DNA of 64,000 bases from Spirochaetota bacterium (GCA_035477215.1 DATIKU010000044.1:1-64000); one strand, 5' to 3'; shown: positions 51,738 to 62,077, numbered from the stretch's first letter. A program made the numbers and translations. Notes: a model not told the origin generated them from the sequence alone.

Positions 51738-53434
51738 ATGCCATTCCAGTTCCTCGGTGGAGTAGAGTCAGCGGTGCGCTCGGCGAAGACCTCGCCGACC
51801 GGCAGGTTGCAGCGCTTGAAAAGCTGGTGCGCTTTGCGCCAATCGCCCCTGTAATAAAGCTCGAGCCCGGCGGAAAAAGCCTTCATGCTCTTTTCCAGGG
51901 TCTTCGTGTAATCATTTTTCAGCACGGGCCAGTAAATTTTCTTGCCCTCTGTCTTCCCCTTTACCTTGACTACGTCGATTTCGAAAAAGCGTATATCGTC
52001 GACGTGCCCGTTCGATTCCAGGTCTTCCTTTACATATTCCGAGCAGATCACCGGGAGCCGGTACTCGCGCGTGAGCCCCTCGAGGCGGGATGCGGCGTTC
52101 ACGTTATCGCCGATAACCGTATTGGTCATGCGTATATGCGAGCCGATATTTCCGTAGAAGACCAGGCCTCCGTCGATCCCCACGCCGATTTCGAGTAGCA
52201 CTGCCTGGTATACCCTTCCCTGGTCCTCGTTGAGGCGGCCCTTGTTCTTTTCGATCTCTTCCTTCTTGGCGGTCATTTCGGACCGGAGTTTCTTGGCTAG
52301 GTCCTGGAGCTTGTATGCCACGATGACCGCCTGATACGATTTGTTCTTATGGTCTCCTTCGTACTGGTCCAGTGCGCCGAAAACGGCAAGCAGCGCGTCG
52401 CCGATGATGGAGCCGATAATCCCGTCATGCTCCACCACCCTCCGAATCGCCTGGTCGTAATGCAGGTTCAGGAGCTTGATGATATCAGCTCCGAGGGTTT
52501 CGGTTATAAACGTAAAACTCTTGATGTCCGAAAAGAGGATGGTCAGGTCGCTCTGTTTCCCCTCCAGGCGCACCTCCCGGTCGCGATAGGCCCTGATCAC
52601 AACATCACGGTTGGCGAACTTCCTGAAGATGTTAAGTAAATTTGAGATGGTACTCGCCAGCGAGTTGAACGCCACCCCCAAGAATGTGATGTCGTCGTTT
52701 GGCGCGCCCTTGAGGTTGATGATTCGAAGCTGCTGCTCCTCAAGCATCGTCATGATCTCGGTCGTGATGATGTTGATAAAACGCAGGACGTAGCGCAGAA
52801 CGTACACGCCTGCGATGCCGCAGATAATGGTAATGACGAGGATTATGACGCTCACATCACGAAAAACGGCGCGCGATTCCTCGTAGAACTCGTTCTGCTC
52901 CTCGGCGCGTATGATGAAAACTTCCCACTTGGGATTGTGCTTGTAAATACCGAAATAGGTCTCGCCGTTGAACCTGAACCGGATTATCCCCTCGCCCGTA
53001 TTTTTCGCGAGCCCCTCGTTGAGCGTGCTGAGGGTTTTCGAGTCTTCAAAGGACGCCGACTTCGCGAAGTGGGACGCCTGGAACAGGATCGAGCCGTCGG
53101 GCTTGACACCGAGCAGCACCGACTTGCGCTTGGCGAACTCGTTCTGCGCCCGGTTCTCGATACTGGAGAGAGAACCCTTCAAGTCCTTGTTGTAATTGTA
53201 AATCTCGAACTGGTTGTTGCAGAACACGTAGATGTCCTTGAGGTCCTTGGCGAGCAGTTGCCGCATCATATTGACCATCTTCGTGCGGTTGAACACCAGG
53301 TTGACGTAATTGCTGGTGAGATTGGACACGAGGATGAAGAGGGCGAAGACCAGTATGATCTTGAACGCCACCGGGACGATGCGTGTCCCGCCGATCGTTT
53401 TACCGAAGAGACTTCCCTTTTCTCGACTGTTCAT
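51716..53434 (-). CDS. Membrane-bound class III nucleotide cyclase with HAMP-like linker
   Basis: The 572-residue protein has two membrane helices (about 24-44 and 194-216) bracketing an extracytoplasmic sensor of about 140 residues. A HAMP-like linker leads to a class III cyclase domain from about 295 to 490. Metal-binding aspartates are present (D303 in FSDIKSF, D346 in IIGDALLAVFG), as are the transition-state Asn/Arg (NVNAASRLEG). The base-specifying lysine usual in DKFIGD is serine (S342 in GSIIGD), so activity or substrate is uncertain. It presumably makes cAMP (or another cyclic nucleotide) in response to an external signal. First gene of a three-gene operon with overlapping starts. 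Confidence 0.85.
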   Translation of the reverse strand: MNSREKGSLFGKTIGGTRIVPVAFKIILVFALFILVSNLTSNYVNLVFNRTKMVNMMRQLLAKDLKDIYVFCNNQFEIYNYNKDLKGSLSSIENRAQNEFAKRKSVLLGVKPDGSILFQASHFAKSASFEDSKTLSTLNEGLAKNTGEGIIRFRFNGETYFGIYKHNPKWEVFIIRAEEQNEFYEESRAVFRDVSVIILVITIICGIAGVYVLRYVLRFINIITTEIMTMLEEQQLRIINLKGAPNDDITFLGVAFNSLASTISNLLNIFRKFANRDVVIRAYRDREVRLEGKQSDLTILFSDIKSFTFITETLGADIIKLLNLHYDQAIRRVVEHDGIIGSIIGDALLAVFGALDQYEGDHKNKSYQAVIVAYKLQDLAKKLRSEMTAKKEEIEKNKGRLNEDQGRVYQAVLLEIGVGIDGGLVFYGNIGSHIRMTNTVIGDNVNAASRLEGLTREYRLPVICSEYVKEDLESNGHVDDIRFFEIDVVKVKGKTEGKKIYWPVLKNDYTKTLEKSMKAFSAGLELYYRGDWRKAHQLFKRCNLPVGEVFAERTADSTPPRNWNGIWEMKTK

Positions 53435-53787
53435 TGTAACCGTCTGTAATCACTGAGTTTGATTGATTCCAGGGCCCGTTCGGCTGCATATAATTCCAGA
53501 GCCCTTTTGCCATAGCTTGTCCGGGGCAGGCTATCACCTGCGTAAAAATAAATCATACAAAAAACTGTTGTATGGCGTAAAATATTTATAAAATAATAAT
53601 CAACCGGGGAAGCGCCTCGAGACCCGCCGAACCGCCATGGAACGGTCGCCGGCATCGCTCTGGCGGTGTTTTCTGGTTGCAATCGGGAATGTTTTCTGAT
53701 CCAGTTGGCTGGCGCTCCCTTGAAGACGTCCATACCCGCCATACATGCAACGGAGCTGAAACCATCTAAACCCTGGAGGATGACGAG
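53435..53787. other. Divergent intergenic region
   Basis: This 353-base stretch separates the cyclase operon (minus) and the membrane-protein gene (plus). It holds no gene I would accept. The segment 53545-53605 is strikingly AT-rich for this genome and is the likely promoter area for both. A GGAGG site (CTGGAGGATGACGAG) precedes the plus-strand ATG. Confidence 0.4.
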
Positions 53788-54417
53788 ATGAACCTCAACA
53801 ATCCGGAAGCGACATCGCAGGCACTGGACCTGCTCCGAAGCGGACAGCCTTTCCAATGGTACGTTATCACGCTTCTCGCGCTGGTGGTCTATGTGTATTT
53901 CAACGAGATCTCGAAAAAGAACTGGAAGGGTGTCGCCGCGGGCCTTTCGCTCTACATGGTCCACTGGTTCGTCGAAATCGCAAACGCGCTCGTGCAGCAC
54001 TTTTCCGGGCACGCCCTCTGGACGGTCCCCACGGGGACTGCCTTCCTGCTGCTCATCGGTGTCGGCGTAGAGCTCTCCCTGATGTTCTCGATCGCTGGGC
54101 TGGTGTTCAGCAAACTTCTGCCGGCCGATCCGACGGTAAAAATTCTGGGCGTCAACAACCGCCTTGCATTCGCGATAGGCAACGCGGCCTTCTTCTCCAT
54201 CTTCGAGATATTTCTCGTTAAAACGCCCGCTTTTGTGTGGGTCTATCCATGGTGGGGGTCCTTCACGGTATTTATAACCGTCTATATACCGTTTTTCGTG
54301 GTATCAATGTTCTGTTACGACTGGAAGCCCCGAATGCAGGTCGCCGTCATCGGAAGTCTTTTCGCGGTGAACGCGGCCGCGATCATCCTTTTTGCGGGAG
54401 TGCTGGGCTGGATATGA
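53788..54417 (+). CDS. Integral membrane protein, unknown function
   Basis: The 209-residue protein has about six membrane segments (YVITLLALVVYVYFNEI, FLLLIGVGVELSLMFSIAGL, LAFAIGNAAFFSIFEIFLV, VFITVYIPFFVVSMFCY, VIGSLFAVNAAAIILFAGVL). It contains LSLYMVHWFVEIANALVQHF and a NNRLAFAIGNAAF stretch with several conserved-looking polar residues. I do not recognise the family. The 3' end overlaps the convergent receiver-PAS gene by about 35 bases. A GGAGG site lies 11 bases before the ATG. Confidence 0.7.
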   Translation: MNLNNPEATSQALDLLRSGQPFQWYVITLLALVVYVYFNEISKKNWKGVAAGLSLYMVHWFVEIANALVQHFSGHALWTVPTGTAFLLLIGVGVELSLMFSIAGLVFSKLLPADPTVKILGVNNRLAFAIGNAAFFSIFEIFLVKTPAFVWVYPWWGSFTVFITVYIPFFVVSMFCYDWKPRMQVAVIGSLFAVNAAAIILFAGVLGWI

Positions 54418-55258
54418 ACTGGCAGAGCACCCGCTCGCGGGTGCTCTCGTATCCCGGCATTACCGAATAACGCATCGTTCCGCTGACGGCGCCGCCGGTG
54501 AGCGTCGTGCAGCGGGCGGCGGATTCGAACGTGATGTCTCCCTTCGCCGCGGCTGTAAAACATTCCACCAGGTGGTCCCGTGCGGTGTCCCGAAAAAGCG
54601 TCAAAAGCACGCTCTTGAGCTCTTCCCTGTTCGCGGCCCCAAAAAGCGCCACCGCGGCGTCGTTCACGTCCCATACCGCGACCATTTCGAGACAATGGCG
54701 CGTGTCATCCGGGTTGGCTTCAAAATGGGCCCTTGCATCCTGCACGCCCGACGCACACAGCCCGCACAGGTAATCGCATAATTTCGAGGCATTCGCCTCC
54801 CACATGGCGAGCGGGGAACGCTCAAACAGCACCCGCCACCGGCTCTCCGCTTCTCGAAGCCGCCGCTCGGTTTCCCATTGACTGTACACCATTCGAATGG
54901 CCGTGTACAAATCCGCCTCGGCCACCGGCTTGGCGACCAGGCCACAGTATCGGAAACCGCGGGTGAGTTCAACCACGTCCGGACCGAACCTGTTGACCAG
55001 GAAAACGACGGGCAGCTCGCCTTCTCCCGCAAGGCGGCGGGCTGCCAGATATCCGTCGGCACCGCCGGGAAGGCAGGCGTCGATGAGAAGAAGATCGGGG
55101 CGGTCAGTCCGACCGGCCGCCGCCGATTCCTCCCGATAAATTTCCGCGGTTGCATCATAGCCAAGCATCTCGAGAAGGCGCTTCATGTCCATGGCCACAA
55201 CGGCCTCGCCCATGACGATCGAGATTTTTGTTTTTTTCACCCCGGCCCGCGGACACAT
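54383..55258 (-). CDS. Receiver-PAS signalling protein without an output domain
   Basis: A 291-residue cytosolic protein. The receiver half (about 10-125) has the phospho-acceptor aspartate in LLIDACLPGG and the usual lysine in GLVAKPVAEADL. The second half from about 138 (ESRWRVLFERSPLAMWEANA) is a PAS-like sensor with no HTH, GGDEF or kinase domain. Several cysteines cluster in LCDYLCGLCASG. It could be a sensory relay or a single-domain regulator of a separate kinase. ATG 55258 and GTG 55240 are both possible starts; the latter begins right before the first strand (VKKTKISIVM). Its stop region overlaps the convergent membrane-protein gene. Confidence 0.75.
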   Translation of the reverse strand: MCPRAGVKKTKISIVMGEAVVAMDMKRLLEMLGYDATAEIYREESAAAGRTDRPDLLLIDACLPGGADGYLAARRLAGEGELPVVFLVNRFGPDVVELTRGFRYCGLVAKPVAEADLYTAIRMVYSQWETERRLREAESRWRVLFERSPLAMWEANASKLCDYLCGLCASGVQDARAHFEANPDDTRHCLEMVAVWDVNDAAVALFGAANREELKSVLLTLFRDTARDHLVECFTAAAKGDITFESAARCTTLTGGAVSGTMRYSVMPGYESTRERVLCQFISSPALPQKG

Positions 55259-55412
55259 CGATTTAAAAGAAGACTTACATCCCCGGCACAGTCGGCCTTA
55301 AACCCGCCCGTTTGTCAATTGATGAAATCCATTATTATATTGTAAGCGCTTCCCTTACACGCCCGGCACCTCGCTGACGGCATTGAATGACGCCGCGTCG
55401 CCGATGAAGCGA

Positions 55413-57992
55413 TCACTTAAACGCCAGGGACTTGCCGTCGCTGTCGATCTTGATCGTCGTCTCGCCCGCTATATCGCCCCCAAGGAGCTTCACGGAGAGC
55501 GGATTGAGCAGATGCTTCTGTATGGCGCGCTTGAGCGGCCGCGCGCCGAACTGCGAATCGAAGCCGGTCGTCGTAAGAAATTCCAGCGCCTTCTTCGTAA
55601 GCTCGAGCCGCACACCCCTCTCCAGCAGCCGTTTTGCCACCATGCCGAGCTGCAGTTTTACGATCTCGGCGATGTGCTCCCGACCAAGCGGATTGAAGAT
55701 AATAACCTCGTCAACGCGGTTGATGAACTCTGGCTTGAAATGCGCCCTGAGCTCCTTCTCCACGCCGCTTTTGCGGTCATCGTAGGGTATCGAGGCGTCG
55801 GCGATATACGATGTCCCGATGTTCGACGTCATGATAATGAGGGTGTTTCTGAAATCAACCGTCCTGCCTTTGGAGTCGGTAAGCCGCCCCTCGTCGAGTA
55901 TCTGCAGAAAAATATTAAAGACGTCCTGGTGCGCCTTTTCGATCTCGTCGAAGAGCAAAACGGCGTATGGCCTGCGGCGCACGGACTCGGTGAGCTGGCC
56001 GCCCTCGTCGTAACCGACATAACCGGGAGGCGCTCCGATGAGCCGTGAGACCGAGTGCTTTTCCATATATTCCGACATGTCTATCCGGGTGATGGCCTTC
56101 TCATCATTAAAAAGAAACTCCGCCACGGCCTTCGCCGTTTCGGTCTTCCCCACGCCGGTGGGCCCCAGGAAAATGAACGAACCTACAGGCCTGCCCGGGT
56201 CCTGAATGCCTGAACGCGAGCGGCGAACGGCGTCGGAGATGGCGATGATCGCCTCGTTCTGTCCCACCACGCGGCGCTCGATGATGCGCTCCATGCCGAG
56301 GAGTTTCTCCTTCTCGCCCTCGAGCATCTTGGCCATCGGGATACCCGTCCAGCGCGAAACAACCTCGGCGATCTCCTGTTCGGTCACCTCCTCTTTGAGA
56401 AGGCTCCTGTCCTTCTGTATCTGCGCGAGCTTGGCGTTCGTGCCGGCGAGGTCTCTGTCCAGCTCCACGATCTTGCCGTAGCGGATCTCCGCCACCCTGT
56501 TCAGGTTGCCCTCCCGCTCCGCGCGGCTTTCCTCCCCCTTCATCCGTTCTATCTCTTCCTTGATGGCGCGGATGCGGGAGATAACCTCCTTCTCGTTTTT
56601 CCAGTGGCCGACCAGTTCGTTCTTTTTTTCGTTCAGGTTCGCCAGTTCCTCCTCGATCTTCGCCAGGCGCTCCTTTGATACCTTGTCCTTCTCCTTTTTG
56701 ACGGCCTCTCGCTCGATCGTGAGCTGCCGTATCCGCCGTTCGATTTCGTCGATCTCGATCGGCATGGAGTCGATCTCCATCTTGATGCGCGACGCGGACT
56801 CGTCGATGAGATCGACCGCCTTGTCGGGAAGGAAGCGGTTGGTGATGTAACGGTCGGACAGCACCGCGGCCGCGACCACCGCCGAATCCGAAATGCGCAC
56901 CCCGTGGTGCACCTCGTACTTCTCCTTCAGCCCGCGGAGTATCGCGATGGTGTCCTCGACGCTCGGCTCGCTGGTGAAAACGGGCTGGAAACGCCGCTCG
57001 AGCGCCTTGTCTTTCTCGATGTATTTCTGGTATTCGTTCAGCGTCGTCGCGCCTATGCAACGAAGCTCGCCACGCGCGAGCGCGGGCTTGAGCATGTTCG
57101 AGGCGTCCATTGAGCCTTCGGCGGCACCGGCCCCGACCAGGGTGTGCAGCTCGTCGATGAAAAGTATGACCTCTCCCTCCGATTCCTCTATCTCCTGTAT
57201 CACGCCTTTCAGGCGCTCCTCAAACTCGCCGCGGTACTTAGCGCCCGCGATGAGCGCGCCCATGTCGAGCGCCACGAGCCGCTTTTCTTTGAGGTTTTCG
57301 GGCACGTCGCCCGCCACGATTCGGCTGGCGAGCCCCTCAACGATGGCGGTTTTCCCCACGCCGGGCTCGCCGATCAGCACCGGATTGTTCTTGGTGCGCC
57401 GGGTGAGCACCTGCATCACGCGGCGGATCTCCTCGTCCCTTCCGATCACCGGGTCGAGCTTGTTCGCGCGCGCCAGTTTCGTCAGGTCGCGGCTGTACCG
57501 GTCGAGCGCGTTGTAGCGGTCCTCGGCGTTCTCGTCGGTAACGCGCCTGCTGCCGCGCACATCCATAAGCACCTTGAGGATGTTCTCCCGCGTGAATCCC
57601 GCGGCGTTGAGGACGCTCCGTGCGCGCGTCGCTCCCGCGCCGGCGAGCGCGAGGATGAGGTGCTCGGTACTCATAAACTGGTCCTTGAGCTTTACCGCCT
57701 CGTTCCACGCCTCGTTCAGAACGTCGCGCATCGACGCGGAGAGGACGCCCCCGCCGGGACCGCCCCCCATCTGCCGCGGCAGTTTCTTTATCTCGGCCTC
57801 AATCTCCCTTCCTATCTCCATGGCCGGTACGCCGATCTTCTGCGCGATCGTGGTGAGCATGCCCTCCTCCTGATCGGCCAGGGCCTTCAGCAGGTGTTCG
57901 GGCTGAATCTCGTGGTGGTTGTTGTTCGTCGCCTCGTTCTGCGCGCGCGATATCGCGTCCTGCGCTTTGAGGGTCAGCTTGTCCATTCGCAT
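55413..57992 (-). CDS. clpB: ClpB protein disaggregase
   Basis: The 859-residue Hsp104/ClpB chaperone has an N-domain (about 1-145), NBD1 with Walker A GEPGVGKT (about 207), a coiled-coil M domain (about 400-525, rich in [20 protein letters not shown]), NBD2 with Walker A GPTGVGKT (about 608), and the C-terminal [17 protein letters not shown] sensor-2 region. Together with DnaK it extracts proteins from aggregates in the cytosol. All ATPase motifs are intact and the length is standard. No CIRCE element or sigma-32-like site on the coding strand was found upstream. It is monocistronic. Confidence 0.97.
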   Translation of the reverse strand: MRMDKLTLKAQDAISRAQNEATNNNHHEIQPEHLLKALADQEEGMLTTIAQKIGVPAMEIGREIEAEIKKLPRQMGGGPGGGVLSASMRDVLNEAWNEAVKLKDQFMSTEHLILALAGAGATRARSVLNAAGFTRENILKVLMDVRGSRRVTDENAEDRYNALDRYSRDLTKLARANKLDPVIGRDEEIRRVMQVLTRRTKNNPVLIGEPGVGKTAIVEGLASRIVAGDVPENLKEKRLVALDMGALIAGAKYRGEFEERLKGVIQEIEESEGEVILFIDELHTLVGAGAAEGSMDASNMLKPALARGELRCIGATTLNEYQKYIEKDKALERRFQPVFTSEPSVEDTIAILRGLKEKYEVHHGVRISDSAVVAAAVLSDRYITNRFLPDKAVDLIDESASRIKMEIDSMPIEIDEIERRIRQLTIEREAVKKEKDKVSKERLAKIEEELANLNEKKNELVGHWKNEKEVISRIRAIKEEIERMKGEESRAEREGNLNRVAEIRYGKIVELDRDLAGTNAKLAQIQKDRSLLKEEVTEQEIAEVVSRWTGIPMAKMLEGEKEKLLGMERIIERRVVGQNEAIIAISDAVRRSRSGIQDPGRPVGSFIFLGPTGVGKTETAKAVAEFLFNDEKAITRIDMSEYMEKHSVSRLIGAPPGYVGYDEGGQLTESVRRRPYAVLLFDEIEKAHQDVFNIFLQILDEGRLTDSKGRTVDFRNTLIIMTSNIGTSYIADASIPYDDRKSGVEKELRAHFKPEFINRVDEVIIFNPLGREHIAEIVKLQLGMVAKRLLERGVRLELTKKALEFLTTTGFDSQFGARPLKRAIQKHLLNPLSVKLLGGDIAGETTIKIDSDGKSLAFK

Positions 57993-58301
57993 GGTAACAT
58001 CCTCCAGACGTTATAACACAAAAGGCGGGCGATAAATCGACGGATTTACGTGGATGCCGGATGGTATACTGCAAGCACAATGAGGAACGACTTCTCTCTT
58101 TCTCTTTTTGCAAAAATATATCTATAACCGGGATACCTTGAACACCACTGAACCATATCCCGGAAATAATATACATCATCAAACGCCGGTCGTCAAGCGG
58201 AAAAGTCAAACCGGCGGCCGATGTCCCGAAGATGCTTCGCCTCACTTTAAAAATGTCAAAATGAGCCTCATGGACCCTTTACCCATGGAGCAGGCGGTCT
58301 G
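57993..58301. other. Upstream region of clpB
   Basis: The region of 309 bases between clpB and the VWA-protein gene holds no credible gene. Near 58060-58180 it is AT-rich with runs such as CTCTCTTTCTCTTTTTGC and must include the clpB promoter, but no clear heat-shock element can be named. Confidence 0.35.
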
Positions 58302-59972
58302 TCAGTCCCTGATGTCCGCCCCGTCCCTCTGCCGTTGGACGCGTTCGATCTTCACGCGGATAAACCAAACCGGCGGGCGCATGAGTCCGTTTGCCGTGTA
58401 ATATTCGGGCTTTCCCATGATCTCGCGAAGCGTCGCCGTTGCCATGCCGGGAACATGCCCGGCATCGAGTCCGGTCACGATCCGCCGCGGGCTGAAATCG
58501 AACCCGTAAGGCTCGTCGGGTTTCATTCTCACCATCACCCCGAGCGTTACATAGCGGCCCAGGGCGGCCTGCTTTTCGAAAAACTCGACAAGCGCCCCGT
58601 CGGAGAACGACAGCCAGATCGAAAGGCGCTCATCGGCAAGGAGCGCCTTGGCCGCCGCCTTTCCCGCGCCGCTTCCGGCGATCTTTACCGCATGCGCCTC
58701 GCCGATCTCCGCAAGCAGGGTGTCGATGTTGCTTTCAAGCCGCTCCCTGTTTATCAGGCGGACCCCGGCGATATCACCGTAGCGCTCGCCCATCGTATAG
58801 GCGTTGACGTCGTAGCGTTTTTCGTCGAAGAACAATTCCGACAGGAAAGGCTTTGGGCGGAGGGTCCTTCCCCCGCCGCTCTCGACGAACAGGCCGCTTT
58901 TCCACTGGCCCCCGAAGCTTCGCGCATGGAAAAGCCGGCCGGACTGCATGAAGACGTCGATCGTCTTTCCCTCCGCGTCATAAACGCGCTGCCGGTAGGC
59001 GACCGGAAGCGTACGACCCCGCCCGGTTATCGCAACCTGCCGCATCGCCTCGGCCTCGTCGCGCCCGATGCGCCCGAGCGGCAGCGTGTAGATGGCGATG
59101 CCCTTCTTGCTCGCCTTGAGCGCATACCGTTCGGCCCGGGAAACGTCGCGCGCGGGCGAATTGGAGATCACCAGCATGACCTTCTTCGCGTCCGCGCGCC
59201 AGGGAATCGCGTCAATCGCGTGCGCGAGCGCCCCGCCGAGGGCGGCCGGTCCCGCTCCACCCCTTGGCCTGATTGAGGCGAGTTCCTGTTTGAGCGACAG
59301 GGGGGATGTTATGGCGCGGGCTGCCCTCGGCGCCGCTGGAGCGTCCGAAAAAGCGGTCACATACAGGCGAAGAGAAGCCTCCCAATCGCCTGATACGCCG
59401 GAAGCGAACGCGGTGATCCCGTTTTTAACGGCATCCCACTCGCGCGACACATTATACGACGTATCGAGCACCAGAACGGCGTCTATGGACGCCGCCCCCG
59501 CGCCGGGGGCGGCGCGGTCCGGGTAGGTGACGAAGATCTCGCGCACGTCCCTCTCCGCGAGTGCGAAAAGCTCTTCCGCGCGCACGCGCTCCCTCGATAT
59601 GACCTTCCGCTGCGCCGTGGAATACAGCACGCTTTCGGAGGTAATAACGCCGCCCGAACGCGAAAGCGTACCGGTCAGTATCAGGTCGATGAAGCGTCCC
59701 CGTCCGAGCGCGTCCAGGGACTCGCCGCTTATGGAGCGCCGCGGATCGATCGAGAAGCTTTTCATGTCGACCTCGAGTTCCCCCGGCGAACAGGGCTCGA
59801 TCCCCTTTTTCAGCAGCAGCGTAACCCCGAGCAGCTTCGCGTATTCCGCGCCAACGGCCTCGTTGAATTGTTCCGATGGGGTCTCCACCCGGTAGGGAAT
59901 CACGGCGATCTCGGCGGCCCCAAGCGGGGCCGATACCGAAAGCCAGAGAAGCAGTGCCGCCATCTTTCTCAT
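58302..59972 (-). CDS. Exported VWA-domain protein
   Basis: A 556-residue protein with a signal peptide (LLLWLSVSAPLGAAE). The N-terminal 160 residues resemble a periplasmic lipid/curli-type domain (IAVIPYRVETPSEQF, LILTGTLSRSGGVITSESV). A von Willebrand A domain follows from about 163 with a MIDAS-like DTSYN (DAVLVLDTSYNVS) and KKVMLVISNSPARD. The DxSxS of MIDAS is changed to DTSYN, so metal binding may be altered. The C-terminus is beta-rich and ends RVKIERVQRQRDG. A surface or periplasmic adhesion or structural role is likely. It lies upstream of the rhomboid gene's end by 66 bases, same strand. Confidence 0.72.
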   Translation of the reverse strand: MRKMAALLLWLSVSAPLGAAEIAVIPYRVETPSEQFNEAVGAEYAKLLGVTLLLKKGIEPCSPGELEVDMKSFSIDPRRSISGESLDALGRGRFIDLILTGTLSRSGGVITSESVLYSTAQRKVISRERVRAEELFALAERDVREIFVTYPDRAAPGAGAASIDAVLVLDTSYNVSREWDAVKNGITAFASGVSGDWEASLRLYVTAFSDAPAAPRAARAITSPLSLKQELASIRPRGGAGPAALGGALAHAIDAIPWRADAKKVMLVISNSPARDVSRAERYALKASKKGIAIYTLPLGRIGRDEAEAMRQVAITGRGRTLPVAYRQRVYDAEGKTIDVFMQSGRLFHARSFGGQWKSGLFVESGGGRTLRPKPFLSELFFDEKRYDVNAYTMGERYGDIAGVRLINRERLESNIDTLLAEIGEAHAVKIAGSGAGKAAAKALLADERLSIWLSFSDGALVEFFEKQAALGRYVTLGVMVRMKPDEPYGFDFSPRRIVTGLDAGHVPGMATATLREIMGKPEYYTANGLMRPPVWFIRVKIERVQRQRDGADIRD

Positions 59973-60038
59973 TGTTCCGCCTCCACGAAACGATTGGAGT
60001 ATCCGCCGCCGGCGTCGCCGGCATCGCCCGCATCATCT

Positions 60039-60680
60039 TCAATCCACGGTAAACAGCCTGAACAGCAGAGCACCCGCGACGAACCCCGCGATATGGCTGA
60101 TCCACGCGATGCTGTCCGCCCCCCCGCGGAATCCGGACACTTGCAAAAGGAACCATACGGGCAGGAAAAAGAGCGCCTGCATCCGCATCGTGAAGAAGAG
60201 CATCCACACGTGGATTCGCGCAAAGGGAAACATGAACAGATACGCGCCAAGCACTCCCGATACGGCGCCGGATGCGCCCACCAGCGGTACATCGGCTCCC
60301 GGAGAGTGGGCCGCGAAGGCAAGCGCGGCAATGGCCCCCGTTATCAGGTAGAACAGGAGGAACCCGCCGCGCGTCATGCGGTCTTCCACATTATTGCCGA
60401 ATATCCAGAGGAACAGCATATTAAACCCTATGTGCGAAAACCCGCCGTGGCAGAACATATACGAAAAAAGAGAAAGAAGCGACCCTGTCGTCAGGGACAG
60501 GGAACCGCCGGTTCCTCCGGCGAAGGAGGCCGGATTGAACGCGTACCGGGACGTAACCGCCTCGAAGCCATCCGGGGCGAAAACCTGGTAGGCGAAAGCG
60601 GCGCAACTGGCGAGTATGAGAAGGAAGGTCACGACCGCGAAGCGACCGGTTGAATTATCATCCTTATAGGGAATGAACAT
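60039..60680 (-). CDS. Rhomboid-family intramembrane serine protease
   Basis: The 213-residue membrane protein has the catalytic dyad S137 (LVGASGAVSG) and H196 (WISHIAGF), and the loop-1/H2 motif HGGFSHIGFNMLFLWIFGNN that forms the oxyanion hole. Six core helices are visible. Rhomboids cleave single-pass membrane proteins within the bilayer. The compact size is normal for bacterial forms. Its substrate is unknown, and the neighbouring exported VWA protein is one candidate by context only. Confidence 0.9.
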   Translation of the reverse strand: MFIPYKDDNSTGRFAVVTFLLILASCAAFAYQVFAPDGFEAVTSRYAFNPASFAGGTGGSLSLTTGSLLSLFSYMFCHGGFSHIGFNMLFLWIFGNNVEDRMTRGGFLLFYLITGAIAALAFAAHSPGADVPLVGASGAVSGVLGAYLFMFPFARIHVWMLFFTMRMQALFFLPVWFLLQVSGFRGGADSIAWISHIAGFVAGALLFRLFTVD

Positions 60681-60755
60681 GGGGCGTCCCCTGTGCCAAC
60701 AGCCACAACGGGTTGGTCGCGACGGAATGGAGCGAAGCTGCCCGGTAAAATTTCA

Positions 60756-61925
60756 TTATACGACCGACAAGCCGTCATAGAGATACCTGCTTTTGGCGAA
60801 GAACTCGACCCCGCGGCCCGACGATACGTAACACGCCCCGCCGACGCGGGCGCCGTCCGGGACACTCGAATCCTTGCCGATGAGCGTTATGCTCTGGAAG
60901 AGCGACCTGGGGAAGTCCTTGTTCTTCAGTTGGTCGTGCTCGGAGCCCACATGACAGCGGCTCCCGATCGTTAACCGGTTATCCGCCGGAGTGTCCTTTT
61001 TCGGGGGCGTCCGTTCGTCGATGACCGATTTGACGATATGCGCGCCCGCGCCGATCCGGTTGAAGGGAAGCACGATCGAGTCCTTTACCGTCGCCTTTTC
61101 ATCGATTTCGACACCGGGAAAAATGATGGAGTTCTGCACCGTTCCCCTGATGACACAGCTGTCGCTCACGAAGGAGCCGGCCACCTTTGCGTGCTTTCCG
61201 AGAAATGCGAAACCCTCTCCGGGTATGAATGCCTTCATCACCGGGTCGTCGAAAACGCGCCTGAAGAGGTCCTGGTTCCTCATCAGTGTCATGTTGAAAC
61301 GATAGTAATCCGGGATGTTTTTGATGGGCCAGTAATGCGCGCTGAGCACCTCCCGGCGTATGCCCCTGTTGATGAGCGAGTTGATTATCATCTCGAAAAG
61401 ATTGGGCGCGCGCCTGCCTTCGTCCATCGCCTCGTTGATGACGGAGAGAAGGCTCTTCTGATTGGTGATGAGGATGGTGTATGCCATCGACTCTTTGCTC
61501 GACGTCTTCATGCTGAAGAGCATCGCCCCTGCTTTTTTCTTTTTCTTGTATTTGTCGATGAGCTCGGAGAAATCGATGATCGACGGATTGTCGCCGTTAT
61601 AGATGATATAGTAATCCGTATTGCTGTCCATCACCAGGTTGTAGCAGAACTTGGCGTCGGAGTACCCGCGCGAAACGACCTTTATGGCGGGGAATTTCTT
61701 GTCCTTAAACGGCCCGTAATTCTCAACATACGATTCAAGGCCGTCCTCATAATTGTTGTAGATGATGGTGTGGCGCGCGAGCGACGAGGCTGAATTTCGT
61801 ATGGTAAAATCGACGATGCGGAACCGCCCCCCGAAGGGCATCAGGTATTTCGAGCGTTCCTCCGCCAGGGAAAGAAGTGACTCGTCTCTGGTTCCAGGAT
61901 ACGAAATGATGGTGAAATCGTCCAT
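60756..61925 (-). CDS. GlgC/GlgD-like sugar nucleotidyltransferase, probably lacking catalysis
   Basis: A 389-residue protein related to ADP-glucose pyrophosphorylase. The N-terminal half has PFGGRFRIVDFTIRNSASSL and DYYIIYNGDNPSIIDFSELI. The C-terminal left-handed beta helix reads SDSCVIRGTVQNSIIFPGVE, IDEKATVKDSIVLPFNRIGA. The catalytic nucleotide-binding motif at the start (GG.G.RL...) is missing and replaced by ISYPGTRDESLLSLAEERSK, as in regulatory GlgD subunits. It likely regulates glycogen-type sugar-nucleotide synthesis, or acts as a structural partner of a GlgC elsewhere. No glg gene is adjacent. Confidence 0.75.
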   Translation of the reverse strand: MDDFTIISYPGTRDESLLSLAEERSKYLMPFGGRFRIVDFTIRNSASSLARHTIIYNNYEDGLESYVENYGPFKDKKFPAIKVVSRGYSDAKFCYNLVMDSNTDYYIIYNGDNPSIIDFSELIDKYKKKKKAGAMLFSMKTSSKESMAYTILITNQKSLLSVINEAMDEGRRAPNLFEMIINSLINRGIRREVLSAHYWPIKNIPDYYRFNMTLMRNQDLFRRVFDDPVMKAFIPGEGFAFLGKHAKVAGSFVSDSCVIRGTVQNSIIFPGVEIDEKATVKDSIVLPFNRIGAGAHIVKSVIDERTPPKKDTPADNRLTIGSRCHVGSEHDQLKNKDFPRSLFQSITLIGKDSSVPDGARVGGACYVSSGRGVEFFAKSRYLYDGLSVV

Positions 61926-62077
61926 AAATGCCCTGTGCCGGGAGCGCCTCGGTGACGTGATGGTAGCTATTTATAAAAGTTTGGGATTAAAAAGCAATTA
62001 AAAAACCCGCGTCCCGAAAACGCTCGAATGAGACACCGGCCGGCGGGCGAAAAATCGTTTGATTTTGCCGCTCGCGC

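Noticed and set aside
58130-58160. CTTGAA-like heat-shock promoter near clpB
   Set aside because: It lies on the plus strand while clpB is on the minus strand, and the -10 part does not fit well.
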